In this document: in pieces, positions 1 through 11,600 of the stretch
Numbering within the stretch: position 1 is the first letter of the stretch
Layout of the letters: every line of letters begins with the position of its first letter
NCBI GenBank assembly: GCA_900642245.1
Contig: CAAAJI010000001.1
Span: forward strand, 805,765-869,764
Length of the DNA: 64,000 bases
Source of the DNA: Fragilaria radians
Taxonomy: Eukaryota; Bacillariophyta; Fragilariophyceae; Fragilariales; Fragilariaceae
Reading direction: 5' to 3'
Translations under genes and position numbers: made by a program
Notes under the pieces: model-generated
What the model was told of the DNA's origin: nothing
Databases searched by the model: none
The model's input: the letters and a program-made list of their open reading frames with translations, nothing else

Positions 1-1
1 T

Positions 2-1117
2 TTACCCACAGCAAGACCATCACGAGTGCCGTCACAAGGACCGTCAATAGTGCCTACAGCAGGACCGTCGCAAGAACCATCAGTTTTACCCACAGCAAGA
101 CCATCACGAGTGCCGTCACAAGGACCGTCACGAGGACCATCAGTAGTACCCACAACAAGACTGTCACAAGGCCCATCACATGGACCGTCAGTAGTACCTA
201 CAGCAGGAGCGTCGCAAGAACCATCAGTATTTCCCACAGCAAGACCATCACGAGGACCATCATCAGGTCCGTCACGAGGACCATCATCAGTTCCGTCACA
301 AGGACCATCACAAGCAGCCAAAGCAGGACCGCTAAGTGTTCATCCTACCTTATTTCCTAGTCCCCCACCGTCCGACAAGCTAACGGAGAGGAAGTCGTTT
401 ACTCCAAGCTCGGATCCATCTTTGGCACCCAGTATCTTACCTAGTTTTGCTTCTTTGGTGCCCAGTTTTTCACACATGCCCTCGAAATCCCCCTCCTTGT
501 TACCGTCACGGTCATCAATTCCTTCTATCTTTCCATCTGATTTGCCATCATGGAAGATATCCATGTCACCAAGCTTAAGTGTAGGACCAACAAGAATTCC
601 GTCATTATCAGGAAGTTCAAGTCCATCAACGACAATAAGTAAATCCCCGAATGCAAGTCCATCAAGTGAGCCCACAACCGAACGAAATGCTGTACCATCA
701 CCCTCATCATCTGACGAGCCTTCGGAGTTGACGTCATCTACTCCAAGCGTTATTCCTACCTTTTTTCCTAGTCCCCCACCATCCGACGAGCCCACGGAGA
801 GGAAGTCGTTTACTCCAAGCTTGAATCCATCTTTAGCACCCAGTATCTTACCTAGTTTTGCTTCTTTGGTGCCCAGTTTTTCAAACATGCCCTCGAAATC
901 CCCCTCCTTGTTACCGTCACGGTCATCAATTCCTTCTACCTTTCCATCTGATTTGCCATCATGGAAGATATCCATGTCACCAAGCTTAAGTGTAGGACCA
1001 ACAAGAATACCTTCAATATCTGCATCACTTTCACCCATTGTTTTTCCAGTAACAAAAGGAAGTTCAAGTCCTTCAAAGACATCAAGTAAATCCCAGAATG
1101 CAAGTACATCAAGTTAG
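2..1117 (+). CDS. P[ST]xx-repeat protein, 3' part, open at left edge
   Basis: The frame is open from the left edge, so the true start lies upstream; there is no ATG near the edge. The protein is almost entirely P[ST]xx tetrapeptides such as PSQG, PTAR and PSRG, followed by two copies of a longer Ser/Pro-rich block. Bases 1-46 recur at 85-130, an 84-bp period that encodes seven tetrapeptides. The longer block begins near 356 and again near 767, a 411-bp (137-aa) period. I see no membrane segment or enzymatic motif. Low-complexity Pro/Ser/Thr repeats of this kind are common in diatom secreted, wall-associated or adhesive proteins; that role is inferred from composition only. The frame ends at TAG 1115-1117, but recognisable repeat sequence continues in the same frame beyond it, so the gene may be truncated or a pseudogene. 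Confidence 0.65.
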   Translation, partial: LPTARPSRVPSQGPSIVPTAGPSQEPSVLPTARPSRVPSQGPSRGPSVVPTTRLSQGPSHGPSVVPTAGASQEPSVFPTARPSRGPSSGPSRGPSSVPSQGPSQAAKAGPLSVHPTLFPSPPPSDKLTERKSFTPSSDPSLAPSILPSFASLVPSFSHMPSKSPSLLPSRSSIPSIFPSDLPSWKISMSPSLSVGPTRIPSLSGSSSPSTTISKSPNASPSSEPTTERNAVPSPSSSDEPSELTSSTPSVIPTFFPSPPPSDEPTERKSFTPSLNPSLAPSILPSFASLVPSFSNMPSKSPSLLPSRSSIPSTFPSDLPSWKISMSPSLSVGPTRIPSISASLSPIVFPVTKGSSSPSKTSSKSQNASTSS

Positions 1118-1230
1118 CCCAGCACTAGGCCCAAAACCGGGCGAAATGCTTTACTACTACTCTCGTCATCTGACAAGCCTTCGGAGTTGACGTCTTCTAC
1201 TCCAAGTGTTATTCCTACCTTATTTCCTAG
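356..1230 (+). repeat. 411-bp coding tandem repeat, about 2.2 copies
   Basis: The string CCTAGTCCCCCACC occurs at 356 and 767, and CCTAGTG at 1226 starts a third, diverging copy. Copies one and two are nearly identical over about 300 bp. Copy two carries 48 extra bp, about 12 codons near 1018-1053 and 4 more after the stop, so the second interval is 459 bp. Confidence 0.8.
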
Positions 1231-1378
1231 TGTCGTCTTCACATTTACCTCCATCGAACCCCATTTTTCTACTCTGCCTTCTTCATTTCCACTAACTTCT
1301 CAGTTTACCTCCTCAATACATCCAATTGCTACTTCAATGACTTCCAAGGCTTTCTATACTGTCTCCAAGAGAAAATGA
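1118..1378 (+). pseudogene. In-frame continuation of the repeat protein after the stop
   Basis: Directly after the TAG the same frame stays open for 86 codons to TGA 1376-1378. It encodes a third partial copy of the long repeat, including SSSDKPSELTSSTPSVIPT, which matches SSSDEPSELTSSTPSVIPT in the copy near 705-760. The stop falls where that copy has GAG (Glu), so it looks like a single G-to-T change. The segment is therefore probably the former C-terminus, untranslated unless the stop is read through or spliced out. It ends in a short basic tail. Confidence 0.55.
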
Positions 1379-4113
1379 GCTCCCAAGTCTTTATTGAATT
1401 CTCCTTAAATCGGTGCTTTCCACGTTCCAGGTTGTAGCCTTTTTCCTTCTTTCGAACCAAGTTTAGTTCCCATGAGAAGCTCATTCCCTTTGGAAGCGCT
1501 ATCTTGTGACACATTACCGTTATCTCGTTTAGCACTTACTTTGGAATCGAAACCTACCTTTTTTGTCGTTTACAAAAGGGAAAAAATGATTTTCACATCC
1601 TTGTAGACAAGGTTGCTTTCAAGAATCGAAATTAAATTTTTATCTAGCAACGGGGCGGACGTTCGTTCGTTCGAATTGATGCAACCTTTCAAATACGGCT
1701 TGGATCATTTCACGGTGTGGCATGATAATCCAAGCCTAGAGCAAAGATTTTTGCTATGTCTATTTTGCAGAATATGATTTTAATATCCGGGGGCAAAATG
1801 CTTTTTTGGAAGTGTTACAATGATTATGTGTGGTGAATATGGTAAGATATTAATCAAAGAGGTATTGACACTACCATGCTCCCTGCTGCAAAGTGTTAGT
1901 CTCCTTTACGAGACTTTCTTCCTGTGTTAACCCAAATACTAGTTGCATTATTGACTGTGGTGATGGTTTCTTTCCGGCAGGTTCAAAGAAGCATATAGAG
2001 ATGTTGAGTGCACCTTAGACATTTCTACGTATTTACTTGATTCAAGTCCTTACAGCTTTGATGCCGGGATTCCTCAACCTTGATCTTGTCAGCATTGTAC
2101 CTCTAGATACAAGAATTTCCTTGAGATGTGGAATTATCTTGCGGGACGAGGACTTCCAAAACGCCCAAATATGTCCCCAACATTGATACTGATAATTTTG
2201 TAATACAATCTACTACAGGGGCACCGTTTATAATGTATGGTGATAATAAATCTGAAAATGGTGAAAAATGAAACCCAGAAAAACGAATCCAACCTAATTT
2301 TGAAGTATTTCCAATCCAACTTGTATTAGTCACAATAATGTATTTAATCTTCTTAAAACTTGTCTTTGAATTACGAATCATCAATCACATAAACATGTAT
2401 CCTTACTTCTTGATCTATAAGTATCACGCATTCCTAACTCTAAACTATCCACGCTTCTGTCTATCCTCCAGAATGCAGAATTGTAACCTCGTTACCAGAG
2501 AAGAAATGCCAGAAACATAGTGAGATTGAAAAAAAGTCCCTGATATTTTTCACTCTTAATAAATGCAAACACACAAATTTGCCAGCCAAGTCATCACGGA
2601 ATCAGTTTTGCATCAGCATGTTATCACCTAGTAATAAGGCTGAACAATCTGGAAAATAGTGTTTAAGTCTCAATCCTACCGAAATCTTTTCGAAAACTAT
2701 AATAGTGAAACAAACTTGATTTGGCATATGTCTAAAGGGTATAAATTTGTAGAGTATTCCTGAAAAAAGCCTTTAGAATGAAAGTTTCTCATTAGAATCA
2801 AGAAACGAAGGTAATTTGATAAGCAAAAGAGAAAAAGAATGGAGTAGATTTATGCTGCTCTGAAAGAGCAAATTATCAGTAAAAATACGTGTGAAATATC
2901 ATTCCAAGTGTCGAAACTCACTTAAGCAAGTGTTTTAATAGATAAAACTCTCATAAAAGAAATTTGTCATTTGATAGGACGAAAAAACATGCTGCTACAT
3001 CGGATCTGTAACTGTCTGCTGTATATGGTCGATAGCGTTCAAGAATAAGATATTTCATATGCTACATATGCCATTAGTTGATTGTATAAATGTCCGTGAG
3101 ACGATCATCCAAATGTAGTCATATTTTTCGTTCAGACATTCTCTAATTTCCGTCCAACCCAGATTATGCTCTTCACTTGCTGAGAACGATTCATAATGAA
3201 GAGGATGATATCCAGAAGTAGAAGAAGAGTAAAAATTTGTTGCCTTAGAATTGGTGATGTTTGTACACTTTGGGAAAAGGAAGAGGGCCTAATCCAAGAG
3301 AAAGTGTTCAGAGCTCAAGTATATCCTATTGGATGAAGTGAAGATCCTATAGGAGAAGCTCGAATGGTAAGGAGACTAAGGAGACGATTGATGATTGAGC
3401 TATTTCAGTGTCCTTTCTACAATGAACAACCGGAACTTGAAATATATGCAATTTTATACGAAGAGGGCTATTCATCATAATGTTGATGATTCAATTAGGC
3501 TTAGTGCTACTAGATGTGCCGATTAAGCAGTCTTAAGGCAATAATCTTCAAAATAGTCTAGGAACTACTTTTCTTACATTTCAAACCGTATTGACGTGAA
3601 ATGTTACTACACGTTTTCATATTGTCTCATCCTTACTTAAAATAGAATTTGGTCAACTAAAGAATAACATTATAAGTCTGTCTTCTATTAATGTAATGCC
3701 GAACAAGAATTTCCTAAAGAATAAGTCTTTCACTAAATGCTCTGCAAGGCAATTCGCTAGCTTGATCAAGTTTCAGATAATATAGTTAAATCATGATTTG
3801 CTTGCTATATGGTTTAAAGTTAAACATGATATTTTTCTTTTCAACTTAATTCCTTACCATTTATTCTTTTTTCAATTGCTACAGTTACGTCGTGTAATCC
3901 ATAATACTTTCGAAGAAGATTTACTCATACAATTTAGGCTGAAATAAGGATTGCCGCGCATTTTGAATTCTTTGCATCTATTTTCCAAATACCTCAATTT
4001 CTACTGAATTCATCTTGAAAATCTATTGGAATGGGAGGAGAAAGACTTTAATGCAGTAGGAGTTAAATGACAGAATAGTGAGTTTATTCATAGCAAAGTG
4101 TAAGCTTACTTGT
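1379..4113. other. Non-coding stretch
   Basis: AT-rich sequence with only short, poorly supported ORFs (for example 2103-2384 on the minus strand, with no recognisable motif). I see no RNA gene or repeat array here. Confidence 0.5.
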
Positions 4114-4640
4114 TCAAATGGTATTGAGAGTTGGGATGTAACTGGATTCAAAAGTGGAGGTGCTACTTTCCATACAAACATCAATTATGGAATCATCGCC
4201 CAAATCACGGGTGTGTACACCCCTTCCACTTTGATAACCACTATATGAAGTCATCATTGGCGCCGTTGCTCTAAGCCTTGCAATCACATCTTTCGTACCA
4301 TACAGATTCCACAACTTTTCCAGAGTGGACGCAACTTTTACTCGCCTCCTCTGTAGGACACGTTGAACCCGAAATTCTTTGCAAGCGATGATTAACTTAA
4401 TCTTCAACAAATGGCAAGCGCAACTTCCTCGTCATTTGATTCCTTCAAATCATTGTTTAAAACAGATCCTGTACCTTTATGAATTTTTTCTAACTTTTTG
4501 GGCATTGTTTGCAGAATCCCTAATGCTCATTTTGTGTTTCAGTAAAATATCTTGATATTTTTTCCATTTCCTACGACGACCACAGACGTAAATACCAATT
4601 GTCCACATGATGGAAAATAAGAAATCGATTTTAGATTATT
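4114..4640 (-). pseudogene. Possible decayed ORF, single-pass membrane-like
   Basis: On the minus strand three coding-like segments follow one another in different frames. The first, about 4640-4500, reads as a hydrophobic stretch then a basic CGRRRKWKKYQ segment. The second, about 4495-4425, includes LKESNDEEVALAIC. The third is an open frame 4410-4114 without an ATG at its head, containing LEKLWNLYGTKDVIARL. Joining them needs two frameshifts or non-obvious introns. I do not recognise the family. The order (membrane-like, basic, acidic) resembles the end of a single-pass membrane protein, but chance ORFs cannot be excluded. Confidence 0.28.
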
Positions 4641-5346
4641 CAAATTCATGGAGAGCATGCTGTAAAGGATTTTATACAACTAACTTAGCTTGGTGAGCGA
4701 ACTTTAACCCACTTCAGTTACATCGAGATACAAAACGCTTTCAAAATCATAGTCATGCTTGTTCCACTTTATGCTTTGTAAATCCTCACTGCATTTTCAA
4801 TAAAGTGAAATTCGAAATGGCCTGATTTTTTGTGAACTCATCAATTGTGGGACATAGATTGTAGGTGTTGAATTAATCTTGCTGAAGAAGAAAAATATGC
4901 CTCTTAGAAAATGGATTGATCCTTATTTTCTAGCTCAGACTTGGCTCACAAGCGTTCAGATTATTGGAAATAATTTTGTAGTGATTTCTGGAAGGAGGAC
5001 AGTTGTAGTTACTTGGTAGTCAGGGATCATGAAAAGTCCATTTCAGTTGGCCTCTAGAACTAACCTATCATTCCTTTTGCAAAGGTCAATCATCCATAGA
5101 CAATAGACACAAAAGCTGCTACAGTTTGCCACAACATCTGTTGAGACCCATAAACATGAATTTATGAAATCTTTTTATCGTATAGTTCCCTGAATAACCG
5201 TATCCAGAAATACGCAGGTTAAATTATTGAGTTAAAGATAATCTGGGAACTCCATTACCTGCAGACTGCAGACCTCTGCATTTGTGTAGCATTGTTTCCT
5301 ACGTAAACCTAGGATCAACATCTACTTGACTGCCATACTTTAAGTC
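4641..5346. other. Non-coding stretch upstream of the RRM gene
   Basis: No ORF or structured element seen. It presumably holds the promoter and 5' UTR of the RRM gene. Confidence 0.45.
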
Positions 5347-6722
5347 ATGATGAAAGATCTGGTTGTTGTTCGCCTTCGCGGTGGTGGAAAGATAGGACGA
5401 GACACAACCTCTGGAAGATCTCAACGTCAGAAAAAACCTTATCAAGCTTCTGACACCCACCAAAACTCATCTCGAGGGGTGTTTTGTGGTAATTTGAGCT
5501 ACGAAACGACCTGGCAAGCTCTTAAGGATCACATGAGACAAGCTGGAGATATTGTTAGAGCAGATGTCTTGATAGACCGCGCAACAGGTCGTAGCAAAGG
5601 ATGTGGTATTGTAGAATACGAAACGGCGTCTAGTGCGCGAAAGGCAATTCGCGAACTGCACGAAACTGAATTGGATGGGCGCCCTATTTTTCTCCGCGAA
5701 GATCGCGACGATGTAGGAAACCGGGGAAATAGTTCAAGTTCCTCCTTGTTAGAACGATCGCTGTCTTCCCCACGATCGGATGCCCCTTCCCCGCAAAGAC
5801 GTGTTTACGTTGGAAACTTAAGTTGGGGTAAGTTTTCAAGCAATTTCATACTATATAGACTTTTCCTTCCAGAAAATTGTATAGCCTCATGATCGCATGC
5901 AGATGTCTCTTGGCAAGACCTTAAGGACTATATGCGAAGTGTTGGCGATGTTATCCGAGTTGAAATTATGACAGATTCTGACGGAAAATCAAAAGGATAT
6001 GGGATTTGCGAGTTTTCGCAGGAAAGATTTGCGAGTTTTCGCAGGAAAGATTTGCGAAAAAAGCAATAGAATGTTTGAATGAAACCGAGTTCCAAGGAAG
6101 AGTTATTTATGTTAGAGAAGACACCAAGAACGCAGCTGATGATCGAACTGCTGAAGACAAAGGCTTTGAAAGGAGGAAAAGCAATAACTCAGATAACAGA
6201 TCCGTCTACATTTGGAATTTGAGTTATGATACTACGAAAAGAGAACTTGAGGATCACTTTAGAAGAACTGGGAACATCGAGACTGCCACGCTTATGACTG
6301 GCAGTGACGGACGTTCTCTTGGATGTGCTGTAGTTGTTTACCAAGAAGCCAAAGGAGCTGACAGAGCCCTTCGGGAATTAGATGCTACTATGCTGGATGG
6401 TCGAGAGGTACGTATTCGCGAGGATCGTGGCCATAATGAAAACCGCCCCAGAGATCGAAAGGATACTATGAACAATTCCTCCTGCCAGCTCTATGTTGGA
6501 AACTTGTCATTTCAAACAACTTGGCAAGAACTCAAGGATCACTTTCGACAATGTGGAAGAGTTGATCATGTGGATGTTATTGAAGGGCCTGATGGTCGGA
6601 AAAAAGGTTTTGGTATCGTTAAGTTTTCGAACATCGACGAGGCAGAGAGAGCAATTGATGAATTAGATGGTGTGGAATTACATGGTCGTGAGTTAGATGT
6701 ACGATTTGACAAACGCACGTAA
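5347..6722 (+). CDS. Four-RRM RNA-binding protein, frame broken by a 23-bp duplication
   Basis: Exon 1 is 5347-5827, the intron is 5828-5902 (GTAAGT..GCAG, 75 nt) and exon 2 is 5903-6722. It encodes four RNA recognition motifs, each with a VFCGNLSY/VYVGNLSW-type RNP2 and a GCGIVEY/GYGICEF-type RNP1. RRM1 is near residues 45-119, RRM2 152-227 (split by the intron), RRM3 250-325, RRM4 345-420. The spacers are short, charged and Ser-rich. This layout resembles yeast Gbp2/Hrb1 and hnRNP-M type mRNA-binding proteins, so a role in nuclear mRNA processing or export is likely; the exact orthologue is unknown. Within RRM2 a 23-bp unit is present twice in perfect tandem (6008-6030, 6031-6053). Counting it once gives exactly 426 codons with intact RRMs; as given, the frame shifts and stops soon after 6053. 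This is a pseudogene, a frameshift allele or an assembly error. The ATG at 5347 is followed at once by a second ATG. Confidence 0.8.
6008..6053 (+). repeat. Perfect 23-bp tandem duplication in the RRM gene
   Basis: Two identical, adjacent 23-bp units, 6008-6030 and 6031-6053. The length is not a multiple of three. One copy restores the RRM2 reading frame exactly. A GT-AG intron of 23 nt cannot be placed within it. Confidence 0.95.
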
Positions 6723-7244
6723 AGGACAGCACCAATGCTTGCGAAGTTACCGTTAAGTAAATGCTTCTCGACGCAATTGTGAAGTATGTTCCGAATATCA
6801 AAATCAGAAGTTTTTGATTCACTCAACTTAGATGACGCATGTAGAAGATAAATCCACCATCGCTCTCATAAAATATACACACATTCTGGTCAAGAAGGCC
6901 AAATAAAAGCCATACAAATATATATTTTGCACTATATTAATAGATTAAGGCTCCTATAGAAAGGCAAACGACATCATTGAAACATACTGTGCTGGTATGG
7001 CTTGCAGACACTGTCCAGAAGTATGTGTGTATAACGTTATAGATTTCATTTCTTTCCACTCTAAGCTTATGCCATAACTATGGCATTGCTACACAAATAC
7101 TTGCCTGAATAAATGACCTAATTCATATTCTGATTATTTTCTTTGAACCTTAATTCGTATCCTAGAGCTTAGCATCTACCCTATTTTTTCCATTGCAGTT
7201 TTTGGAATCTGGTATAGCCATAGTTGACAATCATTTCATCATCT
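6723..7244. other. Convergent intergenic region
   Basis: Lies between the 3' ends of the RRM gene (+) and COQ5 (-). It presumably holds both 3' UTRs; nothing else seen. Confidence 0.5.
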
Positions 7245-8198
7245 CTATTCTAGAGGCTTCCATCCCTCGTGAATTGCCACAATGCCACCGGTCAAGTTTT
7301 CATATTTGACATTTTCCATCCCAGCTCGTTCCATTCTTGCAACTAATTCATCTTGATTTGAAAACTTTCGAATACTCTCAACCAAGTATTGGTAGGATGA
7401 TCGATCATTTGCTATGACTTGGCCAAGTGATGGTATCACATTAAAGGAGTAATAGTCATAAATCGAGCGAAAGTATTGATTTGGAACTTGAGAAAACTCC
7501 AAACACATGAAGCGTCCCCCGGGTTTAAGTACACGTCGAGCTTCTCTCAATGCTTTATCAACATCAGTAACATTACGTAGTCCAAATGCAATAGTGTAAA
7601 GATCAAACGTATTTTCTTGGAAGAGTCGTAAATCTTGAGCATTGCCCTCTATGAATCTCAGCGCCTTTGTTTCGTCGATAAGATTCGACCCGAATTTATT
7701 CCTTGCTCTACGTTCCCCCACTCGGAGCATTTCAGGATTGATATCGCACACCGTGACTTGAACTTCATCTTCTCCACTGGACTTACTTCGTTCCTGACAC
7801 CCAGCTGCCTCAATAAACCGGAAGGCAATATCTCCAGTACCTCCTGCGACGTCAAGGATCTTAAGAGTGGTTTGTTGTTGACTGGAAGATGATCGATGGC
7901 GACGAACAAGTCCAGCCATGGAAGATACAGAAGAAGTTTTCAATAGATGATCCTTCCAAAGACGGTGCAATCCTCCGGACATGAGATCATTCATGACGTC
8001 GTAACTCTCTGCTACGTTTTCAAAAACTTGACGGACACGCCGTTCCTTGTCTTCAACTTTGACATCTTCAAATCCAAAGTGTGTTGAATCACCCGATATG
8101 TAAGGCTTTGTTGAGAATGATTGGAGTATTCTTCGTGTCGGAGATTTGTTTGCGAGAGCTAAAATCCGTCTCATGGCTTTCCTTTTGATTGTGAACAC
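7245..8198 (-). CDS. COQ5: Ubiquinone biosynthesis C-methyltransferase COQ5/UbiE
   Basis: SAM-dependent C-methyltransferase that methylates the benzoquinol ring in ubiquinone synthesis, on the matrix side of the mitochondrial inner membrane in the known family. The 317-aa single-exon frame has the UbiE/COQ5 signatures: VMNDLMSGGLHRLWKD after a VAESYD segment, the SAM-binding loop ILDVAGGTGDIAFRF, NPEMLRVG, GLRNVTDVDKALREA, RVLKPGGRFMCLEF and the C-terminal NLTGGIVAIHEGW. The first 35 residues are basic and Ser/Thr-rich with few acidic residues (MRRILALANKSPTRR), as expected of a mitochondrial presequence. The length is normal for eukaryotic COQ5. The related plastid or bacterial menaquinone enzyme is similar, but the N-terminus has no signal peptide, which favours the mitochondrion. 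Confidence 0.93.
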   Translation of the reverse strand: MFTIKRKAMRRILALANKSPTRRILQSFSTKPYISGDSTHFGFEDVKVEDKERRVRQVFENVAESYDVMNDLMSGGLHRLWKDHLLKTSSVSSMAGLVRRHRSSSSQQQTTLKILDVAGGTGDIAFRFIEAAGCQERSKSSGEDEVQVTVCDINPEMLRVGERRARNKFGSNLIDETKALRFIEGNAQDLRLFQENTFDLYTIAFGLRNVTDVDKALREARRVLKPGGRFMCLEFSQVPNQYFRSIYDYYSFNVIPSLGQVIANDRSSYQYLVESIRKFSNQDELVARMERAGMENVKYENLTGGIVAIHEGWKPLE

Positions 8199-8662
8199 TT
8201 ATTACAACTTTGCAACAATGCAACAGTGTTACTACTACACTGCTACTGTTATTACAAAAATGTTCCTCAGTAATACCTTTTGCAGGTGAACGTATTGTTG
8301 AATGCACTACCTTACTTTAGTTACGGGTTTTTTGCAAACATCCACAAAAATTGCAAAACAATTTTCAAGGCTTTCATCACGTTACAAAACGGAAGAAAAA
8401 CAGGAAGAACGGCAAACCTCAATTAAATGCACCATTAGCTTTCAGTTTCATTCAATTTTTTCAATTACCTTTTTTTTGCCATTTCCTATTGAGAAAAGGG
8501 TGATAGGAAGTCCGAGTTCTGATCACCCTCAGCAACTAAAGTTTGAATTTCTGTGCCTTAATCGAAGCCCTAATCTTAGTGAGAGAGGCCACTCTACAAG
8601 TAAATTAAGTTAGTATGATGCAAGTATTAGTTCTGTAAATTGTATGTTTCAAAGTTACCTCA
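8199..8662. promoter_or_regulatory. Shared divergent promoter region of COQ5 and the MscS channel
   Basis: 464 bp separate the two divergent start codons. The plus-strand ORF here (8302-8613) has no recognisable feature and lies in AT-rich sequence. No specific operator seen. Confidence 0.4.
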
Positions 8663-11600
8663 ATGGAAATGGAGAACTACAGGACTATTAGTAAGAGAGT
8701 CGTTACACGCGACGATGATACATTGGAGGAGGATTCGGAAAAAAATCTAGTCGCAACGCTTGAAGAGCGCAGCAATATAACAAAAACAAACATGCTTGGT
8801 TGGGATGACTTTTCAGAAGCAGACTATCCACCCTTGGAATCCAAACGTAGCAAAGGCGGCGTCTTCTTTTCTGGTAAACAAAATCTAAAGGCGATACCAG
8901 AAATCTTTAGCGTAGTTAAAAATCAGATTGGAGTATCCAACAGATCGAACAAAGCAATCTATCAGCAAGATCGAAAGTTGGCATTTATGAAAAAAATGGC
9001 ATCCATGGATGTTATGTTGGAATCATCCAGCAGCGACAATGACGTCTTCGTAAATTCTCGTAGGGATCACGTAGATGGAAAGTCACTTAGCCACATCGAT
9101 AACTTTGTCGAGTCTGCTATCAAAGTGAATCAAGTCATGGAAAAAGAAGCTCCAGCCACAAAGGATCCACCTAACTCACGGAATTTAAGTTTATCCTTGC
9201 GTACATTAGATGATACATCTGAACCATTATTGCCTACCATAACGACTAAGCCTAATGTGTATTCCTATGGATCTTCTGAGAGTCAGGACTCTTGGAAGTA
9301 CGAGAAAAAGATATTCAAAGCCGATCCTATTAATGCCAGACCGACACCATATCACCGTTGGTGGACAACCTTGACAACGCAAATGGCTAGAGATTCCATT
9401 TTTGTTAAGAAGATCGTTCGCTTTCTTATTGCATCATCCTTCACCTTTTTGGTGTTTCCTTGTATTGTTGCTGCGGCACTTATATTTTACTACATGGGAA
9501 ACCCTTCGGTGGGATTCCTTCCTGGAAACGCCACACTTTCATGGTGGCTCATTTTTGTAGCGCGTCAAGCTTTAATATTTGAATGCTCTTTTATTATTGA
9601 ATACATTACTGTGGAATGTATTGCTCTCGGAACTCGTTGGATGGTTTGGATGTGCGGACCCCTCATAACACTTTGGTTCATCAATGCGAAAGGCTGGCCC
9701 CTGATTTTGATTCTCTGGTCCTTACTTGATTTAGCTTTACTCCATGGAGAAAGTCGTTTTCAGCAAAATTGGCTTTACTTTCTCAACATAGAACTGTTTT
9801 CTCCTGCCAATAATGGAGGTCAGATTCTAGTCAGTGATTTGTATTTACGAACGTTACTCTCGGTTTTGTTAGCAGGTACATGCCATGCGATCAAACGAAC
9901 ACATGTAGCGATGGTTTTTGGAAGAAGAATATTCATTACGTACAAGACATCATTAGAACAAATTCTTGCGGACATCGTTTTAATTTCGGAGGTTTCTGAG
10001 CTCGCAGCTGAACTAAATGCTTCAGACGAACCAAAAACTTTCTCCATTGCAGGACGAATTGGAAGTAGATTAAAGAATTTGTTAGATATTGATTATGAAA
10101 GCACTGTGGAATCTAAGAATGCTGTCGATTTTGACAAACATCATGCTCACGATTTTAATGATGAATCACCGGAAAGCATCATTGATGATGAGGAATCTGT
10201 TTTGGAAGTAACAATAGAACCTAATGATAGTACCGAACTTGAGAAAGAAAGAAGCCCCGAAAAGAAAAGTGGGAATGTTACGGAATCTTTGACTTCTTTG
10301 GAAAGGTCTCACTTAAATCATTCATCTAATAGTATAACATCCGATGAAAAGAAAGGAGAATTGATTGGTAGATCGCTGAATTCTACTGACTGCTCGGTAG
10401 CACAGCTCTATCAAATGTTAGATCGCTGGCAAGAGCCTCAAAATAAGCTTGAGAAAACGAATGATGTGTCCATATCCGATATTCTCAAGTTTCGAAAGGC
10501 TTTGGCTTATATGGATGATCCATATCCTTTTGGAAGATCATTTGGACCTGGTGGTAGTAGAAGCCAAATTATTCACTCATCGAGGGCTCTGTATCTCCAG
10601 TTGATTCGCTCTTCTGATCTTTCTATTCTATCCTTTGATGTCTTGAAATCACTTGCCATAAAGGACAATGGAGAGCTTGATCATGTTAAGGTCAGGGCAA
10701 TACGACGACTGTTCAGGCCAGATAACCAAAGTGAGCTATCGCTATTAGCATTTGTTCAATCTTGTGATGGTGTGTACAAGAAATTGCGATATTTCCGCGC
10801 GTCAGTAGCCAACGCTTCTGTGATCAATACTGTCCTTGAAAGTATTGTGGATGGATTGGTAAACTTCTTTCTTGCGTTGATCATTATGACCATTCTGGAA
10901 TATAATCCATATCCTCTTCTCGTATCTATCTCAACAATTTTAGTTTCACTCGCTTTCGCTGTTGGCTCATCAGCTTCAAAATACATCGAAGTAAGTACGT
11001 TGTTGTTCGGAAGGACACTCTAGACTTTTTTCTCACCTTATATCAAAAGGGAATACTCTTGATTGCATTTCGCCGACCCTTCGATATAGGAGATCGCATT
11101 GTCATTTCCGAACCCTCACAAGATGAGTCTGGGGGCACTTCTAAATCTTGGTTTGTAGAAGGTAAGGGTAAAATCCAATTGAAGATACTTTGAAATATAT
11201 GGCTTCTAATCCTAATCCGGATTACAGACATAAATCTATGGTGCACAACTCTAAGATTTGCTGCCACAAATGAAGTTGCCATGGTGAATAATGGTACATT
11301 ATCTGCCTTGAGAATTACAAACTGTAACAGATCGCCCAAAGCTATGATATCGCTTAATCTAGAATTTGCCTTACATAAAGTGAATGAGCAGAAGATTACT
11401 TTTTTCCGCAGTGAAATCGAGAAATACGTCCGAGAGCGCCCACGAACTTTTGATACCCTAATGCTCTGTCGATGTGAGCATATGGATGCTAGCAAGGATT
11501 TAGCACAATATTCGATACGAGTACGTCACATGAAGTCTTGGCAAGATGCGCCTTTGATATTGCACAATAGGGGCGAACTGGTTTGGTTTTGTCAAGAGCT

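Noticed and set aside
728..735. TGACGTCA palindrome
   Set aside because: It lies inside the repeat gene's codons (Leu-Thr-Ser) and is better explained as coding sequence than as a regulatory site.
340..1038. 232-aa open frame on the minus strand opposite the P[ST]xx repeats
   Set aside because: It is the antisense shadow of the repeat: P[ST]xx codons read backwards give a Gly/Asp-rich repeat. The plus strand has the diatom-like composition.
2103..2384. 93-aa minus-strand ORF
   Set aside because: No motif, AT-driven composition, overlapping ORFs in other frames; not supported as a gene.
6008..6053. Explaining the 23-bp duplication as a tiny intron
   Set aside because: No GT..AG pair 23 nt apart fits; the only GT..AG options change the frame again.
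7635..7909. Overlapping ORFs inside COQ5 on both strands
   Set aside because: Shadows of a well-supported gene in other frames.
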